14,788 bases of DNA from Bacteroidales bacterium (GCA_030523385.1 JAUNIV010000014.1:1-14788), one strand, 5' to 3'; positions 7,191-14,788 are shown, counted from the stretch's first letter. Notes: generated from the sequence alone by a model not told the origin. Numbers and translations: made by a program.

Positions 7191-8429
7191 ATGAAAAGGC
7201 TGGTAATTTGGAATTTCTGTCTGCTGTTGATGTGGGTCATGGCGAGTGAAGCCATGGCCTGCACATCAGCTGTAGTATCGGGTAAAGTGACGCCTGATGG
7301 ACGTCCTTTATTGTGGAAACATCGGGATACGGGAGCTTTGCAGAACAGCGTGAAGTATTTCTCCGGTGAGAAATATTCTTTTATAGCTGTGGTGAATAGC
7401 GGTGAAGATAATCCTACGGATGTGTGGATTGGTACCAATTCAGCCGGATTTTCGGTTATGAACACCCAGTCATACAATCTGGTGGAGGTGGAAGATGATG
7501 AAGAACGTGGCGAGGCAAACGGGCGCGTGATGCGTCGTGCGTTGGAGATTTGTGCCACGGTAGATGATTTCAAAGTATTTCTTGATACTCTTGCCAAGCC
7601 CAGTTTGATAGAAGCAAACTTTGGAGTGATTGATGCGCAGGGTGGAGCTGCCATGTTTGAGGTGGATTATGAGAAATATGTCATGTTTGATGCCAATGAT
7701 CCCAAAGATGCCCCATGCGGTTATATTGCACGTTCTAATTTTTCGTTCACAGGAAAGGTAAATGTAGGTGCCGGCTATGTGCGTTACATGCAGGAAGATA
7801 AGCTGCTGATGCCTGCATCGGCCATGAAGCGGATTACCCCTGCATGGATATTCAGCGAATTGTCTCGCTCATTTGCCAATCCGATATTGGGAATTGACTT
7901 GAGGCAAGGAGATTTCAATCTTCCCAAAGGAACAGGTTGGTTTGTGGAGCAAGATTTTATATCCAGGCATGAATCGGCCAGTTCCGTAGTAATACAGGGA
8001 GTGAAGAATGGGGAGAATCCCGATTTGGTGACGATGTGGACGGTATTGGGTTATCCTCCGGTGAGTGTAGCTTTGCCTTTGTGGGTGAAGGGAGCGGAAC
8101 GGAAAATGCCTGTATTGGTGCAGACAGAGAAAGATGTTGCGGCTTCGGGTATGAGCCGACGCACTACCATATTGCTCGATAAAGTGTATGCCTATAATCA
8201 GGGGATGGGCACTAACCGCTATTTCAATTGGGAACTACTTTATAATTTGGATAAAACAGGCTACATGCAGTTGCTGGCACCTGTTGAAATGAAAGTTTTC
8301 CAGATGACGGAACCTCTTATGGAGGAATGGAGAACCAAAGGAACTCCCAATGTTCAGCAAATGCATCAGCTTTATGACGAACTGGATCGCTATGTGGCAG
8401 GAGAATATAATCGATTGTTTGGATTATGA
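7191..8429 (+). CDS. exported Ntn-hydrolase, C45 acyltransferase / choloylglycine-hydrolase-like
   Basis: This 412-residue protein has a signal peptide (MKRLVIWNFCLLLMWVMASEAMA) with an AMA signal-peptidase I site, so the mature protein would begin at Cys24 in CTSAVVSGKVTPDGRPLL. An N-terminal Cys is the nucleophile of cysteine Ntn-hydrolases (isopenicillin-N acyltransferase / peptidase C45, C69 dipeptidase and bile-salt hydrolase relatives), and WKHRDTG about 20 residues later fits the conserved Arg/Asp region. The segment EANFGVIDAQGGAAMFEV matches the conserved Asn strand of the fold. The site would be the periplasm. Whether it acts on amide bonds of peptides, acyl-amino acids or bile salts cannot be decided; it lacks an obvious close match to classical bile-salt hydrolase sequences. 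A lipoprotein reading is unlikely since the residue three before Cys is Ala, not Leu. It shares a transcript with the thioesterase. No clear terminator follows; the A/T-rich spacer 8430-8620 holds nothing recognised. Confidence 0.8.
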   Translation: MKRLVIWNFCLLLMWVMASEAMACTSAVVSGKVTPDGRPLLWKHRDTGALQNSVKYFSGEKYSFIAVVNSGEDNPTDVWIGTNSAGFSVMNTQSYNLVEVEDDEERGEANGRVMRRALEICATVDDFKVFLDTLAKPSLIEANFGVIDAQGGAAMFEVDYEKYVMFDANDPKDAPCGYIARSNFSFTGKVNVGAGYVRYMQEDKLLMPASAMKRITPAWIFSELSRSFANPILGIDLRQGDFNLPKGTGWFVEQDFISRHESASSVVIQGVKNGENPDLVTMWTVLGYPPVSVALPLWVKGAERKMPVLVQTEKDVAASGMSRRTTILLDKVYAYNQGMGTNRYFNWELLYNLDKTGYMQLLAPVEMKVFQMTEPLMEEWRTKGTPNVQQMHQLYDELDRYVAGEYNRLFGL

Positions 8430-8620
8430 TAGCGTCATTCGTGGTAATTCAAGTTCTATTATAATTTATTGGACAATGGCAATATTCTCAGGGCTTCTTT
8501 ATGGATTTATTCAGACTGACAAATAATGAAACAAATCCCGATTCTCATAAACAAAACGTATTATTTATCCCCATTTGAAGAGAATTTTTATATTTTTCTT
8601 ATGAAATAGAGAAAAAAGAG

Positions 8621-8628
8621 TATCTTTG
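8621..8628 (+). promoter_or_regulatory. -7 box of the arylpyruvate/arylacetate operon promoter
   Basis: TATCTTTG is a perfect Bacteroides -7 box (TAnnTTTG). Transcription would start near 8632, 19 bases before the ATG at 8651. The -33 region is only T-rich (TTTTTCTT at 8593-8600) without a TTTG at the right distance, so the promoter may be weak or need an activator. Confidence 0.6.
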
Positions 8629-8650
8629 TAACTTTCTAAATCTAATCACC

Positions 8651-9415
8651 ATGAAAGTAACTATTTTACAGAGAAATATAGAATGGGCAAATCCTTCATT
8701 GAATGTGGCAAGAGCCGATGAGGCTTTGGCGGGGTTGCCCGATGCCGACCTGTTTGTATGGCCCGAAATGTTTTCTACGGGTTTCTGTACGCAGCCCGAA
8801 GGCATAGCGGAGAGTGCTGATAGCGATACCTTGCAGTGGATGAAACGCAAGGCAGCCGAACGCGATTGTGCTATAGCAGGTAGTGTGGCCGTATGCGAGG
8901 AGGGTAAATATTACAATCGTTTCTACTTCGTTACTCCCGATGGGAATGTCTTTCATTATAATAAGAAACATCTGTTCACCTACGGAGGAGAACACGAACG
9001 GTTCACTGCCGGAACGGAAAGAGTGGTGGTGGACTTTCGCGGGGTGCGTATCCTGCTTGCCGTGTGCTATGACCTGCGCTTTCCGGTGTGGACACGCAAC
9101 AAAGGAGATTATGACATGATACTCTACGTAGCCAGTTGGCCCACTCCGCGCGTCGATGCATGGAGTGCACTGCTGCGTGCACGTGCCATCGAGAACCAAT
9201 GTTATGTGGCAGGTGTGAACCGCGTAGGCAACGACCCCTATTGTGATTATTCGGGAGGAAGCGTCATCATTGACCCCTACGGAAAGACATTGGCCGAATG
9301 TCCGTGGAATACGGAAAGCTCTGCTACGGCAGAGATAGACATGGAAGCCTTGGAGAAGTTCCGGAAGAAATTCCCGGTACTTGGCGATGCCGACCCTTTT
9401 ACCTTAAATAAATAG
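8651..9415 (+). CDS. nitrilase-superfamily amidohydrolase, omega-amidase-like
   Basis: This 254-residue cytoplasmic protein carries the full Glu-Lys-Cys triad of the nitrilase superfamily: Glu39 in FVWPEMFSTGF, Lys105 in HYNKKHLF and Cys139 in LLAVCYDLRFPVW. Length and the motifs YGGEHERFTAG and NRVGNDPYCDYSGGS fit the YafV/Nit2 branch, whose members are omega-amidases that turn alpha-ketoglutaramate or alpha-ketosuccinamate into 2-oxoglutarate or oxaloacetate plus ammonia. Omega-amidases normally work with glutamine (or asparagine) transaminases, and an aminotransferase is encoded three genes downstream. It is the first gene of the six-gene operon, with iorA starting 28 bases after its stop. 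Other amides, such as arylacetamides, cannot be excluded as substrates. Confidence 0.87.
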   Translation: MKVTILQRNIEWANPSLNVARADEALAGLPDADLFVWPEMFSTGFCTQPEGIAESADSDTLQWMKRKAAERDCAIAGSVAVCEEGKYYNRFYFVTPDGNVFHYNKKHLFTYGGEHERFTAGTERVVVDFRGVRILLAVCYDLRFPVWTRNKGDYDMILYVASWPTPRVDAWSALLRARAIENQCYVAGVNRVGNDPYCDYSGGSVIIDPYGKTLAECPWNTESSATAEIDMEALEKFRKKFPVLGDADPFTLNK

Positions 9416-9443
9416 TAAGAAACAATTCAATAAAAAGAAAAGA

Positions 9444-11045
9444 ATGATAGAAAGGAAACTGTTGTTGGGCGATGAAGCGATTGCCCTTGGAGCCATACAT
9501 GCCGGCATATCGGGCGTGTATGCCTATCCGGGTACACCGTCCACTGAGATTACAGAGTTTATTCAGAATCATCCCTTGGCTGTGGAGCGAGGGGTGCATA
9601 GCCGTTGGTGCACCAACGAGAAGACTGCCATGGAGGCAGCACTCGGCATGTCATATGCCGGAAAACGGGCTTTGGTGTGTATGAAGCACGTCGGCATGAA
9701 CGTGGCAGCCGATGCCTTTGTCAATTCGGCCATAACGGGAGTGAACGGCGGACTGGTGGTGTTGGCTGCCGACGACCCTTCCATGCACTCGTCACAAAAT
9801 GAGCAAGACTCACGCTTCTATGGCAAGTTTGCCATGATACCTGTCTTCGAACCTTCCTCGCAGCAAGAGGCTTACGACATGATGGCGTATGCTTTCAGGC
9901 TTTCCGAAGCCCGGAAACTGCCGGTGCTGATGCGTATTGTTACCCGTTTGGCACACTCCCGTGCCGCTGTGCAGGTAGGTGAGGCCGTGGAGGAGAATCC
10001 CTTGAATCCCGACCACGAACGTACACACTGGGTATTGCTGCCCGGCAATGCACGCAGGCAATATGCCCACCTGATAGAAGAACAGCAGACGCTTCGGGAG
10101 GAATCGAAGCTTTCTCCCTACAACCGATTAGAAGGATGGGAAGACGGAAAGCGTTACGAACTGGGCGTGATTGCTTGCGGCATCGGCTATAATTATGTGA
10201 AGGAAGCCGGGGAAGCAGCAAACGGCCTGCCCATACTGAAAGTGTCGCAATATCCGTTGCCGCACGAGGAAATCCATCAACTGATAAAATGTTGCGACCG
10301 CATCCTGGTGGTAGAAGACGGACAGCCGTTTGTGGAAGAGCAGATGCATGGCATCCGGGCCATCGGACGACTCACCCACACGCTTCCCCGCATGGGCGAA
10401 CTGACTCCCGAAGCAGTGGCAAAAGCCCTCGGACAGGAAGTGGAATGCAGCTATCCGGTATCATCGGTGGTGGTTCCACGTCCGCCTGCCTTGTGTCAGG
10501 GATGCGGCCATCGCGATGTGTACGATGCACTCAATCGGGTGGCAGCCGAATATCCCGATGCACGTATCTTCGGCGACATCGGTTGTTATACCTTGGGAGC
10601 TTTGCCTCCGTTCCGTGCCATCGACAGTTGCGTGGATATGGGAGCTTCCATTACCATGGCGAAGGGAGCGGCAGATGCCGGTGTTTTCCCTGCCATCGCA
10701 GTAATCGGCGATTCCACCTTTACCCATTCGGGTATGACCGGACTGCTGGATGCAGTGAACAGCCGGGCACGTATCACGGTGGTTATCTCGGACAACCTGA
10801 CTACGGCGATGACCGGCGGACAGGATTCGGCAGGCACCAACAAGTTCGAGGCCATCTGCCTGGGATTGGGCGTAGAACCCGAACACGTGCGCGTGGTGGT
10901 GCCTCTGCCTAAGAACATGGAAGAGATTACACGCATCATCCGCGAAGAGATAGAATATGACGGAGTGTCCGTCATCATCCCGCGCCGGGAGTGCATACAG
11001 ACATTGAACAGAAAACTAAGACAGAAAAAAGCAGGCAAGGCATGA
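9444..11045 (+). CDS. iorA: indolepyruvate oxidoreductase, alpha subunit (short form without ferredoxin domain)
   Basis: With IorB this TPP enzyme interconverts arylpyruvates (indolepyruvate, phenylpyruvate, hydroxyphenylpyruvate) plus CoA with arylacetyl-CoA, CO2 and reduced ferredoxin. The N-terminal pyrimidine-binding domain has VYAYPGTPSTEI (residues 25-36) and CTNEKTAMEAALG; the C-terminal TPP domain has GDSTF (422-426) followed by DN at 450-451, the Mg-TPP motif. The protein has 533 residues, while typical IorA has about 600-650 and ends in a two-cluster ferredoxin domain. Here the chain stops after IIPRRECIQTLNRKL, just where that domain would begin. Cysteines 351 and 354 (CQGC), 381 (GCYT) and perhaps 472 could bind one proximal cluster, as in two-subunit 2-oxoglutarate oxidoreductases. 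The stop codon overlaps the iorB start as ATGA. Confidence 0.93.
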   Translation: MIERKLLLGDEAIALGAIHAGISGVYAYPGTPSTEITEFIQNHPLAVERGVHSRWCTNEKTAMEAALGMSYAGKRALVCMKHVGMNVAADAFVNSAITGVNGGLVVLAADDPSMHSSQNEQDSRFYGKFAMIPVFEPSSQQEAYDMMAYAFRLSEARKLPVLMRIVTRLAHSRAAVQVGEAVEENPLNPDHERTHWVLLPGNARRQYAHLIEEQQTLREESKLSPYNRLEGWEDGKRYELGVIACGIGYNYVKEAGEAANGLPILKVSQYPLPHEEIHQLIKCCDRILVVEDGQPFVEEQMHGIRAIGRLTHTLPRMGELTPEAVAKALGQEVECSYPVSSVVVPRPPALCQGCGHRDVYDALNRVAAEYPDARIFGDIGCYTLGALPPFRAIDSCVDMGASITMAKGAADAGVFPAIAVIGDSTFTHSGMTGLLDAVNSRARITVVISDNLTTAMTGGQDSAGTNKFEAICLGLGVEPEHVRVVVPLPKNMEEITRIIREEIEYDGVSVIIPRRECIQTLNRKLRQKKAGKA

Positions 11046-11623
11046 GAAAAGACATCATACTTTCGGGCGTGGGAGGACAAGGCATCCTCACCATTGCCAC
11101 CATTATAGGAGAAGCTGCCATAGCGGCAGGACTCGAACTGAAGCAGGCAGAGGTGCACGGCATGAGCCAGCGGGGAGGAGATGTGCAGTCCAACCTGCGC
11201 CTGTCCGATGAGGCCATCTATTCCGACCTCATTCCCCGTGGGGAGGCAGACCTGATAATCTCGATGGAACCGATGGAGGCATTGCGCTACCAGCATTACC
11301 TGAAGAAAGAAGGTTGGGTGGTGACTGCCGAAACTCCGTTTAGGAACATCCCCAACTATCCTGCAGAAGCTGACCTGGAAGCGGGATTCCAAAGTCTGGC
11401 GAATGTAGTGAAGCTGGACATAGACGGCATGGCAAAAGAAAACAACCTGCCCCGGTGTGCCAACGTCATCCTGCTGGGCATGGCTGCCCCCTACATCGGC
11501 ATCGTGTCGCCGGAGCAGTTGCGCGAGAGCATTGCACGCATCTTTGCAGCTAAGGGAGAGAAAGTGGTGACCATGAACCAACAGGCGTTCGACATCGGTT
11601 ACAATGCTGTAAAGAAAGGATGA
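11042..11623 (+). CDS. iorB: indolepyruvate oxidoreductase, beta (gamma-domain) subunit
   Basis: The product of 193 residues is the small subunit of the indolepyruvate oxidoreductase. It has the conserved glycine-rich start ILSGVGGQGILTIATI (residues 6-21), the EVHGMSQRGGDVQSNLR motif and the closing region typical of the 2-oxoacid oxidoreductase gamma domain (POR family). It contains a single cysteine, so it brings no Fe-S cluster. The ATG at 11042 overlaps the iorA stop in ATGA; an upstream in-frame GTG at 10991 would overlap iorA by 55 bases and add a non-conserved tail, so it was rejected. The aminotransferase starts 4 bases after its stop. Confidence 0.93.
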   Translation: MRKDIILSGVGGQGILTIATIIGEAAIAAGLELKQAEVHGMSQRGGDVQSNLRLSDEAIYSDLIPRGEADLIISMEPMEALRYQHYLKKEGWVVTAETPFRNIPNYPAEADLEAGFQSLANVVKLDIDGMAKENNLPRCANVILLGMAAPYIGIVSPEQLRESIARIFAAKGEKVVTMNQQAFDIGYNAVKKG

Positions 11624-11627
11624 GGCC

Positions 11628-12938
11628 ATGAAGATATTCAGTGAAGCATTGGTAGAGAAGGCGGTGAAGGAACTTCACGTTGCCGACTTGTCACAGGCCA
11701 CCATTGGCGATGTGTTGCTGGTGGCGCAATATCTGGAGAAAGAGACGGGCATCCCGTTTATCCGCATGGACCAGGGTTCGCCGGGACTGGCTGCCAACCG
11801 CATAGGCATTGAGGCTGAGAAGGCAGCACTTGATAGGGGAGTGGGTTCCCAATATCCGGCAGCGGCGGGAGTGCCCGAACTGAAGCACGAGGCTTCCCGC
11901 TTCGTGAAAGCATTCTTGAATGTCGATATATCGGCACGCGCCTGTGTGCCCACCACCGGTTCGGTGGCAGGCTCTTTCGGTTCGTTTATAGCCTGCACAC
12001 AGCGCACGCTGGGCAAGGACAAGGTGCTGTTCATTGACCCCGGCTTTCCCATTCAGAAGTCACAGCTTCGTGTTATCGGCGTGGCATGGGAGGAGTTCGA
12101 TGTTTACTCTTATCGCGGAGCGGCTTTGCGCGGAAAGTTGGAAGAACTCTTGTTCAAGGGAGACATTGCCGCCATCGTCTATTCCAACCCGAACAATCCG
12201 GCATGGATTTGTCTGGAAGAAGAGGAACTGAAGATTATCGGCGAACTGGCCACGAAGTACGACGTCATTGTGATGGAAGACCTGGCTTATTTCTGCATGG
12301 ACTTCCGCCGTGATTTGGGTCATCCGTTCTGTCCGCCCTATCCGCCCACGGTGGCACACTATACGGACAATTACATCCTGATGCTTTCTTCCTCGAAGAT
12401 ATTCAGCTATGCCGGACAGCGCATGGCATTGACCTGTATCAGCGACCGCTTGTTCGACCGCCAATTTCCTGCCCTTGCCGAACGCTACAAGGATGCAGGC
12501 GTGTTCGGCCCTACGCTGATAGCCTCCATTCTCTATATGATAACTTCCGGCTGTACGGCTTCTACCCAATATGCGTATGCCGAAATGCTCCGCCTCTCCA
12601 CCGAAGGCAAGATAAACTTTGTGGAAGATACCCGCGAGTATGCCCGTCGTGCCGAACGGATGAAGAAGATATTTACCGACAATGGTTTCCACATTGTCTA
12701 TGACCGCGACGTCACGCAAGACGTGGGCGACGGCTTCTTCTTCACCATCGGCTACGGTTCGATGAAGAGCGGCGAGTTGCTTCGCGAATTGCTCTACTAC
12801 GGCGTGAGCAGCATCTCTCTTTCCACTACCGGCAGCGAACAGGAAGGGGTGCGTGCCTGTACCTCGCGCATGAGGGAAGAACTCTATCCGGTCATGGAGG
12901 AGCGCATGAAGGCTTTCCATGCCGACCATAAAATTTGA
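11628..12938 (+). CDS. PLP-dependent class I/II aminotransferase, probably aromatic
   Basis: This 436-residue fold-type I aminotransferase has the PLP-binding features in order: YSNPNNPAW (Asn near residue 190), Asp218 and Tyr221 in VIVMEDLAYF, and the Schiff-base Lys257 in LSSSKIFSYAGQRMAL. GSQYPAAAGVPELK near residue 73 is the usual substrate-loop start. It would interconvert amino acids and 2-oxo acids in the cytoplasm; being coupled to iorAB and paaK, aromatic amino acids and arylpyruvates are the likely substrates, an inference from context only. The amino donor or acceptor is unknown; the omega-amidase in the same operon makes glutamine/alpha-ketoglutaramate worth testing. The spacing to iorB is 4 bases. 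Confidence 0.9.
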   Translation: MKIFSEALVEKAVKELHVADLSQATIGDVLLVAQYLEKETGIPFIRMDQGSPGLAANRIGIEAEKAALDRGVGSQYPAAAGVPELKHEASRFVKAFLNVDISARACVPTTGSVAGSFGSFIACTQRTLGKDKVLFIDPGFPIQKSQLRVIGVAWEEFDVYSYRGAALRGKLEELLFKGDIAAIVYSNPNNPAWICLEEEELKIIGELATKYDVIVMEDLAYFCMDFRRDLGHPFCPPYPPTVAHYTDNYILMLSSSKIFSYAGQRMALTCISDRLFDRQFPALAERYKDAGVFGPTLIASILYMITSGCTASTQYAYAEMLRLSTEGKINFVEDTREYARRAERMKKIFTDNGFHIVYDRDVTQDVGDGFFFTIGYGSMKSGELLRELLYYGVSSISLSTTGSEQEGVRACTSRMREELYPVMEERMKAFHADHKI

Positions 12939-12964
12939 TGATTTATAATCCTTATAATAATACT

Positions 12965-14266
12965 ATGATTTGGAACAAAAACAAAGAATGCATGAGCCGG
13001 GACGAGATGAGCGCCCTACAAGGGAAACGGCTGAACAAGCTGGTGAACCTCGTCTATCACAACGTCCCCTTCTACCGCAACAAGATGCAGGAGATGGATC
13101 TTGCTCCCGATGACATCCAGACAATCGAAGACATCGTGAAGTTGCCTTTCACTACCAAACAAGACCTTCGCGACAATTATCCCTATGGCTTGCAGGCCGC
13201 TCCTCCTTCTGAGATAGTGCGTGTGCATGCTTCATCGGGCACTACAGGAAATCCCACCATCGTGGGCTATACCCGGCGTGACCTTGCCGTGTGGTCCGAA
13301 GTGATGTCCCGTTGCCTTTCGGCATACGGCGTGACCCGCGACGATACTTTCTCCGTGAGCTACGGTTACGGTCTCTTTACCGGCGGATTGGGAGCGCACT
13401 ACGGAGTAGAGAACTTAGGTGCTACGGTGATACCTGCCTCTACGGGCAACACGGAGAAACACCTCCGCCTCATTCGCGACTTGCACATCACCGGCATTGC
13501 CTGCACACCTTCGTATGCCCTCTATCTGGCAGAGACGATGGAGAAGATGGGCTTGAAGAAAGAAGACATCAGCTTGCGCATCGGTGCCTTCGGTGCCGAA
13601 CCCTGGACGGAGCACATGCGCCGCGAGATAGAAGAACGCCTCGGACTGAAGGGATACAACCTCTACGGGTTGAGCGAGATTATGGGACCGGGCGTGTCCT
13701 ACGAATGCGAGGAGCAAAACGGCTCACACATTTGCGAAGACCATTTCTATCCCGAAATCATTCATCCCGACACGTTGGAGCAACTGCCCTACGGCGAACA
13801 GGGCGAACTGGTGTTTACCACCCTGACTAAGGAAGGTATGCCGCTGTTGCGCTATCGCACGAAGGACCTCTGCTCGCTCATGCCCGGCACGTGTGCCTGC
13901 GGGCGTACCAGTGTGCGTATGAGTCGCATCATGGGACGCAGTGACGACATGCTGATTATCCGCGGTATCAATGTATTCCCCTCGCAGGTGGAAAGCGTTA
14001 TTTTGGGCATGCCCGAATTCGAGCCTCAATACATGCTGGTGGTGGATCGCGTGAACAACTTAGACACGTTGCAAGTGCAGGTAGAGGTGCGCAAGGATTT
14101 CTTCTCCGACGACTTAGGCCGTATGCTGGCCATGAAGAAAGCTTTGGCCGACCGCCTGAAGAGTGTGCTTTCCATCGGTGCCGACGTGAAGCTGATGGAG
14201 CCGAACAGCATAGCCCGCAGCCAGGGTAAGGGCAAACATGTGATAGACAATCGAGTTTTAAAATAG
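12965..14266 (+). CDS. paaK: phenylacetate-CoA ligase
   Basis: PaaK activates phenylacetate (or other arylacetates) to the CoA thioester with ATP, forming AMP and PPi; the reverse reaction is also discussed for fermenters. The 433 residues contain the ATP loop SSGTTGNPT (90-98), YGLSE (234-238), PLLRYRTKD (293-301), the CxC of CACGRT (Cys310, Cys312), GRSDD (324-328) with the hinge before the C-terminal domain, and the A10 lysine in RSQGKGKHVIDNR (Lys422). The start MIWNKNKECMSRDEM matches the family start (MIWN..). An ATG at 12938 overlaps the aminotransferase stop (TGATG) and would add nine residues (MIYNPYNNT); translational coupling makes it a real alternative. The segment between is very A/T-rich, as before many Bacteroides starts. 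Confidence 0.94.
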   Translation: MIWNKNKECMSRDEMSALQGKRLNKLVNLVYHNVPFYRNKMQEMDLAPDDIQTIEDIVKLPFTTKQDLRDNYPYGLQAAPPSEIVRVHASSGTTGNPTIVGYTRRDLAVWSEVMSRCLSAYGVTRDDTFSVSYGYGLFTGGLGAHYGVENLGATVIPASTGNTEKHLRLIRDLHITGIACTPSYALYLAETMEKMGLKKEDISLRIGAFGAEPWTEHMRREIEERLGLKGYNLYGLSEIMGPGVSYECEEQNGSHICEDHFYPEIIHPDTLEQLPYGEQGELVFTTLTKEGMPLLRYRTKDLCSLMPGTCACGRTSVRMSRIMGRSDDMLIIRGINVFPSQVESVILGMPEFEPQYMLVVDRVNNLDTLQVQVEVRKDFFSDDLGRMLAMKKALADRLKSVLSIGADVKLMEPNSIARSQGKGKHVIDNRVLK

Positions 14267-14281
14267 CAAAAACCAGTGGAT

Positions 14282-14698
14282 ATGACAATCAAGCAATTAT
14301 CTGTTTTTCTGGAAAACAAGACCGGAAGAATCAATGAAGTGGCCAAAATTTTGGCTAAACACGGCATCAATATGCACGCTTTCAGCATGGCAGAATCTAC
14401 CGACTTTGGTATCTTGCGGCTCATTGTGTCCGAAGTGGACAGGGCGGTGGAAGTGCTTCGTGCAAGAGACTTTGCGGTGATGCTCACCGATGTGGTGTGC
14501 ATCAGTTGTCCCAATGTGGCAGGTTCGTTGTCTGCCATACTGGAGCAGCTTGCCGACAAGCAGATATTCATCGAATACATGTATGCCTTCGCGCAGGGCG
14601 ACAAGGCGCATGTGGTGATTCGTCCCAATGATTTGGCGCACTGTGTGCAGGTGTTGGAAGAATGTCAGTGCGACGTGATTCGTACCGGTGACTTTTAA
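14282..14698 (+). CDS. tandem ACT-domain amino-acid-binding protein
   Basis: The 138-residue product consists of two ACT domains and nothing else: the first runs from TIKQLSVFLENKTGRINEVAKIL to about residue 65, the second from VVCISCPNVAGSLSAILEQL to the end. ACT domains bind amino acids at domain interfaces and regulate enzymes of amino-acid metabolism. Stand-alone double-ACT proteins often lie beside paaK and ior genes, so it probably senses Phe, Tyr or Trp and acts on an enzyme of this operon; the target is unknown. It starts 15 bases after the paaK stop; a GTG two codons earlier (14276) is less likely than the ATG. It is the last gene before a terminator-like hairpin. Confidence 0.9.
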   Translation: MTIKQLSVFLENKTGRINEVAKILAKHGINMHAFSMAESTDFGILRLIVSEVDRAVEVLRARDFAVMLTDVVCISCPNVAGSLSAILEQLADKQIFIEYMYAFAQGDKAHVVIRPNDLAHCVQVLEECQCDVIRTGDF

Positions 14699-14723
14699 GC
14701 ATTGACTTCGGCTTTTATTGAAT

Positions 14724-14750
14724 GGGCGGGCCTTTGTGTCCGCCTTTATT
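14724..14750 (+). terminator. Rho-independent-like terminator of the ior/paaK operon
   Basis: GGCGG at 14725-14729 pairs with CCGCC at 14740-14744, extended by G-U pairs at both ends (14730/14739 and 14724/14745), with a loop of about 8 bases and a T-rich tail (TTTATT). It lies 26 bases after the ACT gene stop. The remaining bases to 14788 show no gene. Confidence 0.65.
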
Positions 14751-14788
14751 ATGATACTATCATCTCTCCGGTTTTAAAGGACGAAAAA

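Noticed and set aside
8430..8620. A/T-rich spacer examined for a terminator, small RNA or small gene.
   Set aside because: Only short stop-rich frames and no convincing hairpin with a T-tract were found.
10289..10912. Plus-strand open frame of 207 codons inside iorA in another frame.
   Set aside because: The TPP motif and cysteines of iorA lie in the main frame; the alternative product is low-complexity G/R/S/H-rich.
10586..11629. Long minus-strand open frame of 347 codons opposite iorA/iorB.
   Set aside because: It mirrors two clearly conserved genes on the plus strand, has a composition typical of antisense reading (rich in H, C, S, R) and no recognisable motif.
12060..12929. Minus-strand open frame of 289 codons opposite the aminotransferase gene.
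   Set aside because: It is the antisense shadow of a strongly conserved PLP enzyme; no motif or own promoter is seen.

Overview
The window reads as chromosomal DNA of a gut-type Bacteroidales organism (Bacteroides, Phocaeicola or a close relative). The reasons are promoters of the Bacteroides sigma type (TTTG, about 20 bases, TAnnTTTG), start codons preceded by A/T-rich stretches without clear Shine-Dalgarno sequences, and gene families typical of that group. No rRNA, tRNA, CRISPR array, insertion sequence or phage gene was seen. All genes inside the window look intact; only the first is cut by the window edge.

Layout: (1) 1-500, minus strand: the N-terminal part of an AAA-ATPase-like protein of the DUF1703 / PD-(D/E)XK type that is common in Bacteroides. 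(2) 500-720: a divergent A/T-rich spacer carrying a near-perfect promoter for the plus strand. (3) 720-6760: a heavy-metal efflux operon made of a small His/Cys-rich exported protein, a His-rich CusB/CzcB lipoprotein adaptor, a CusA/CzcA RND pump and a TolC-type outer-membrane factor. Together the last three would form a tripartite pump across both membranes, with the His/Cys-rich parts binding metal in the periplasm. (4) 6754-8429: a second promoter, then a hot-dog thioesterase with the fluoroacetyl-CoA thioesterase (FlK) catalytic triad and an exported Ntn-hydrolase of the C45 / choloylglycine-hydrolase kind. (5) 8621-14750: a third promoter, a tightly packed six-gene operon and a terminator-like hairpin.

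The six-gene operon encodes an omega-amidase-like nitrilase, indolepyruvate oxidoreductase alpha and beta (IorA, IorB), a class I/II aminotransferase, phenylacetate-CoA ligase (PaaK) and a double-ACT amino-acid sensor. These enzymes link an aromatic amino acid, its arylpyruvate, the arylacetyl-CoA and the free arylacetate. The direction is open: fermentation of Phe/Tyr/Trp to arylacetates, or reductive carboxylation of arylacetates to make the amino acids. The omega-amidase at the head of the operon hints at glutamine as amino donor and so at the biosynthetic direction. IorA stops before the usual C-terminal ferredoxin domain but keeps cysteines that could hold one proximal cluster.

The most interesting points are the short IorA, the omega-amidase/aminotransferase/IorAB/PaaK/ACT combination, the likely near-leaderless His/Cys-rich metal protein, and an inverted repeat just before the adaptor gene.
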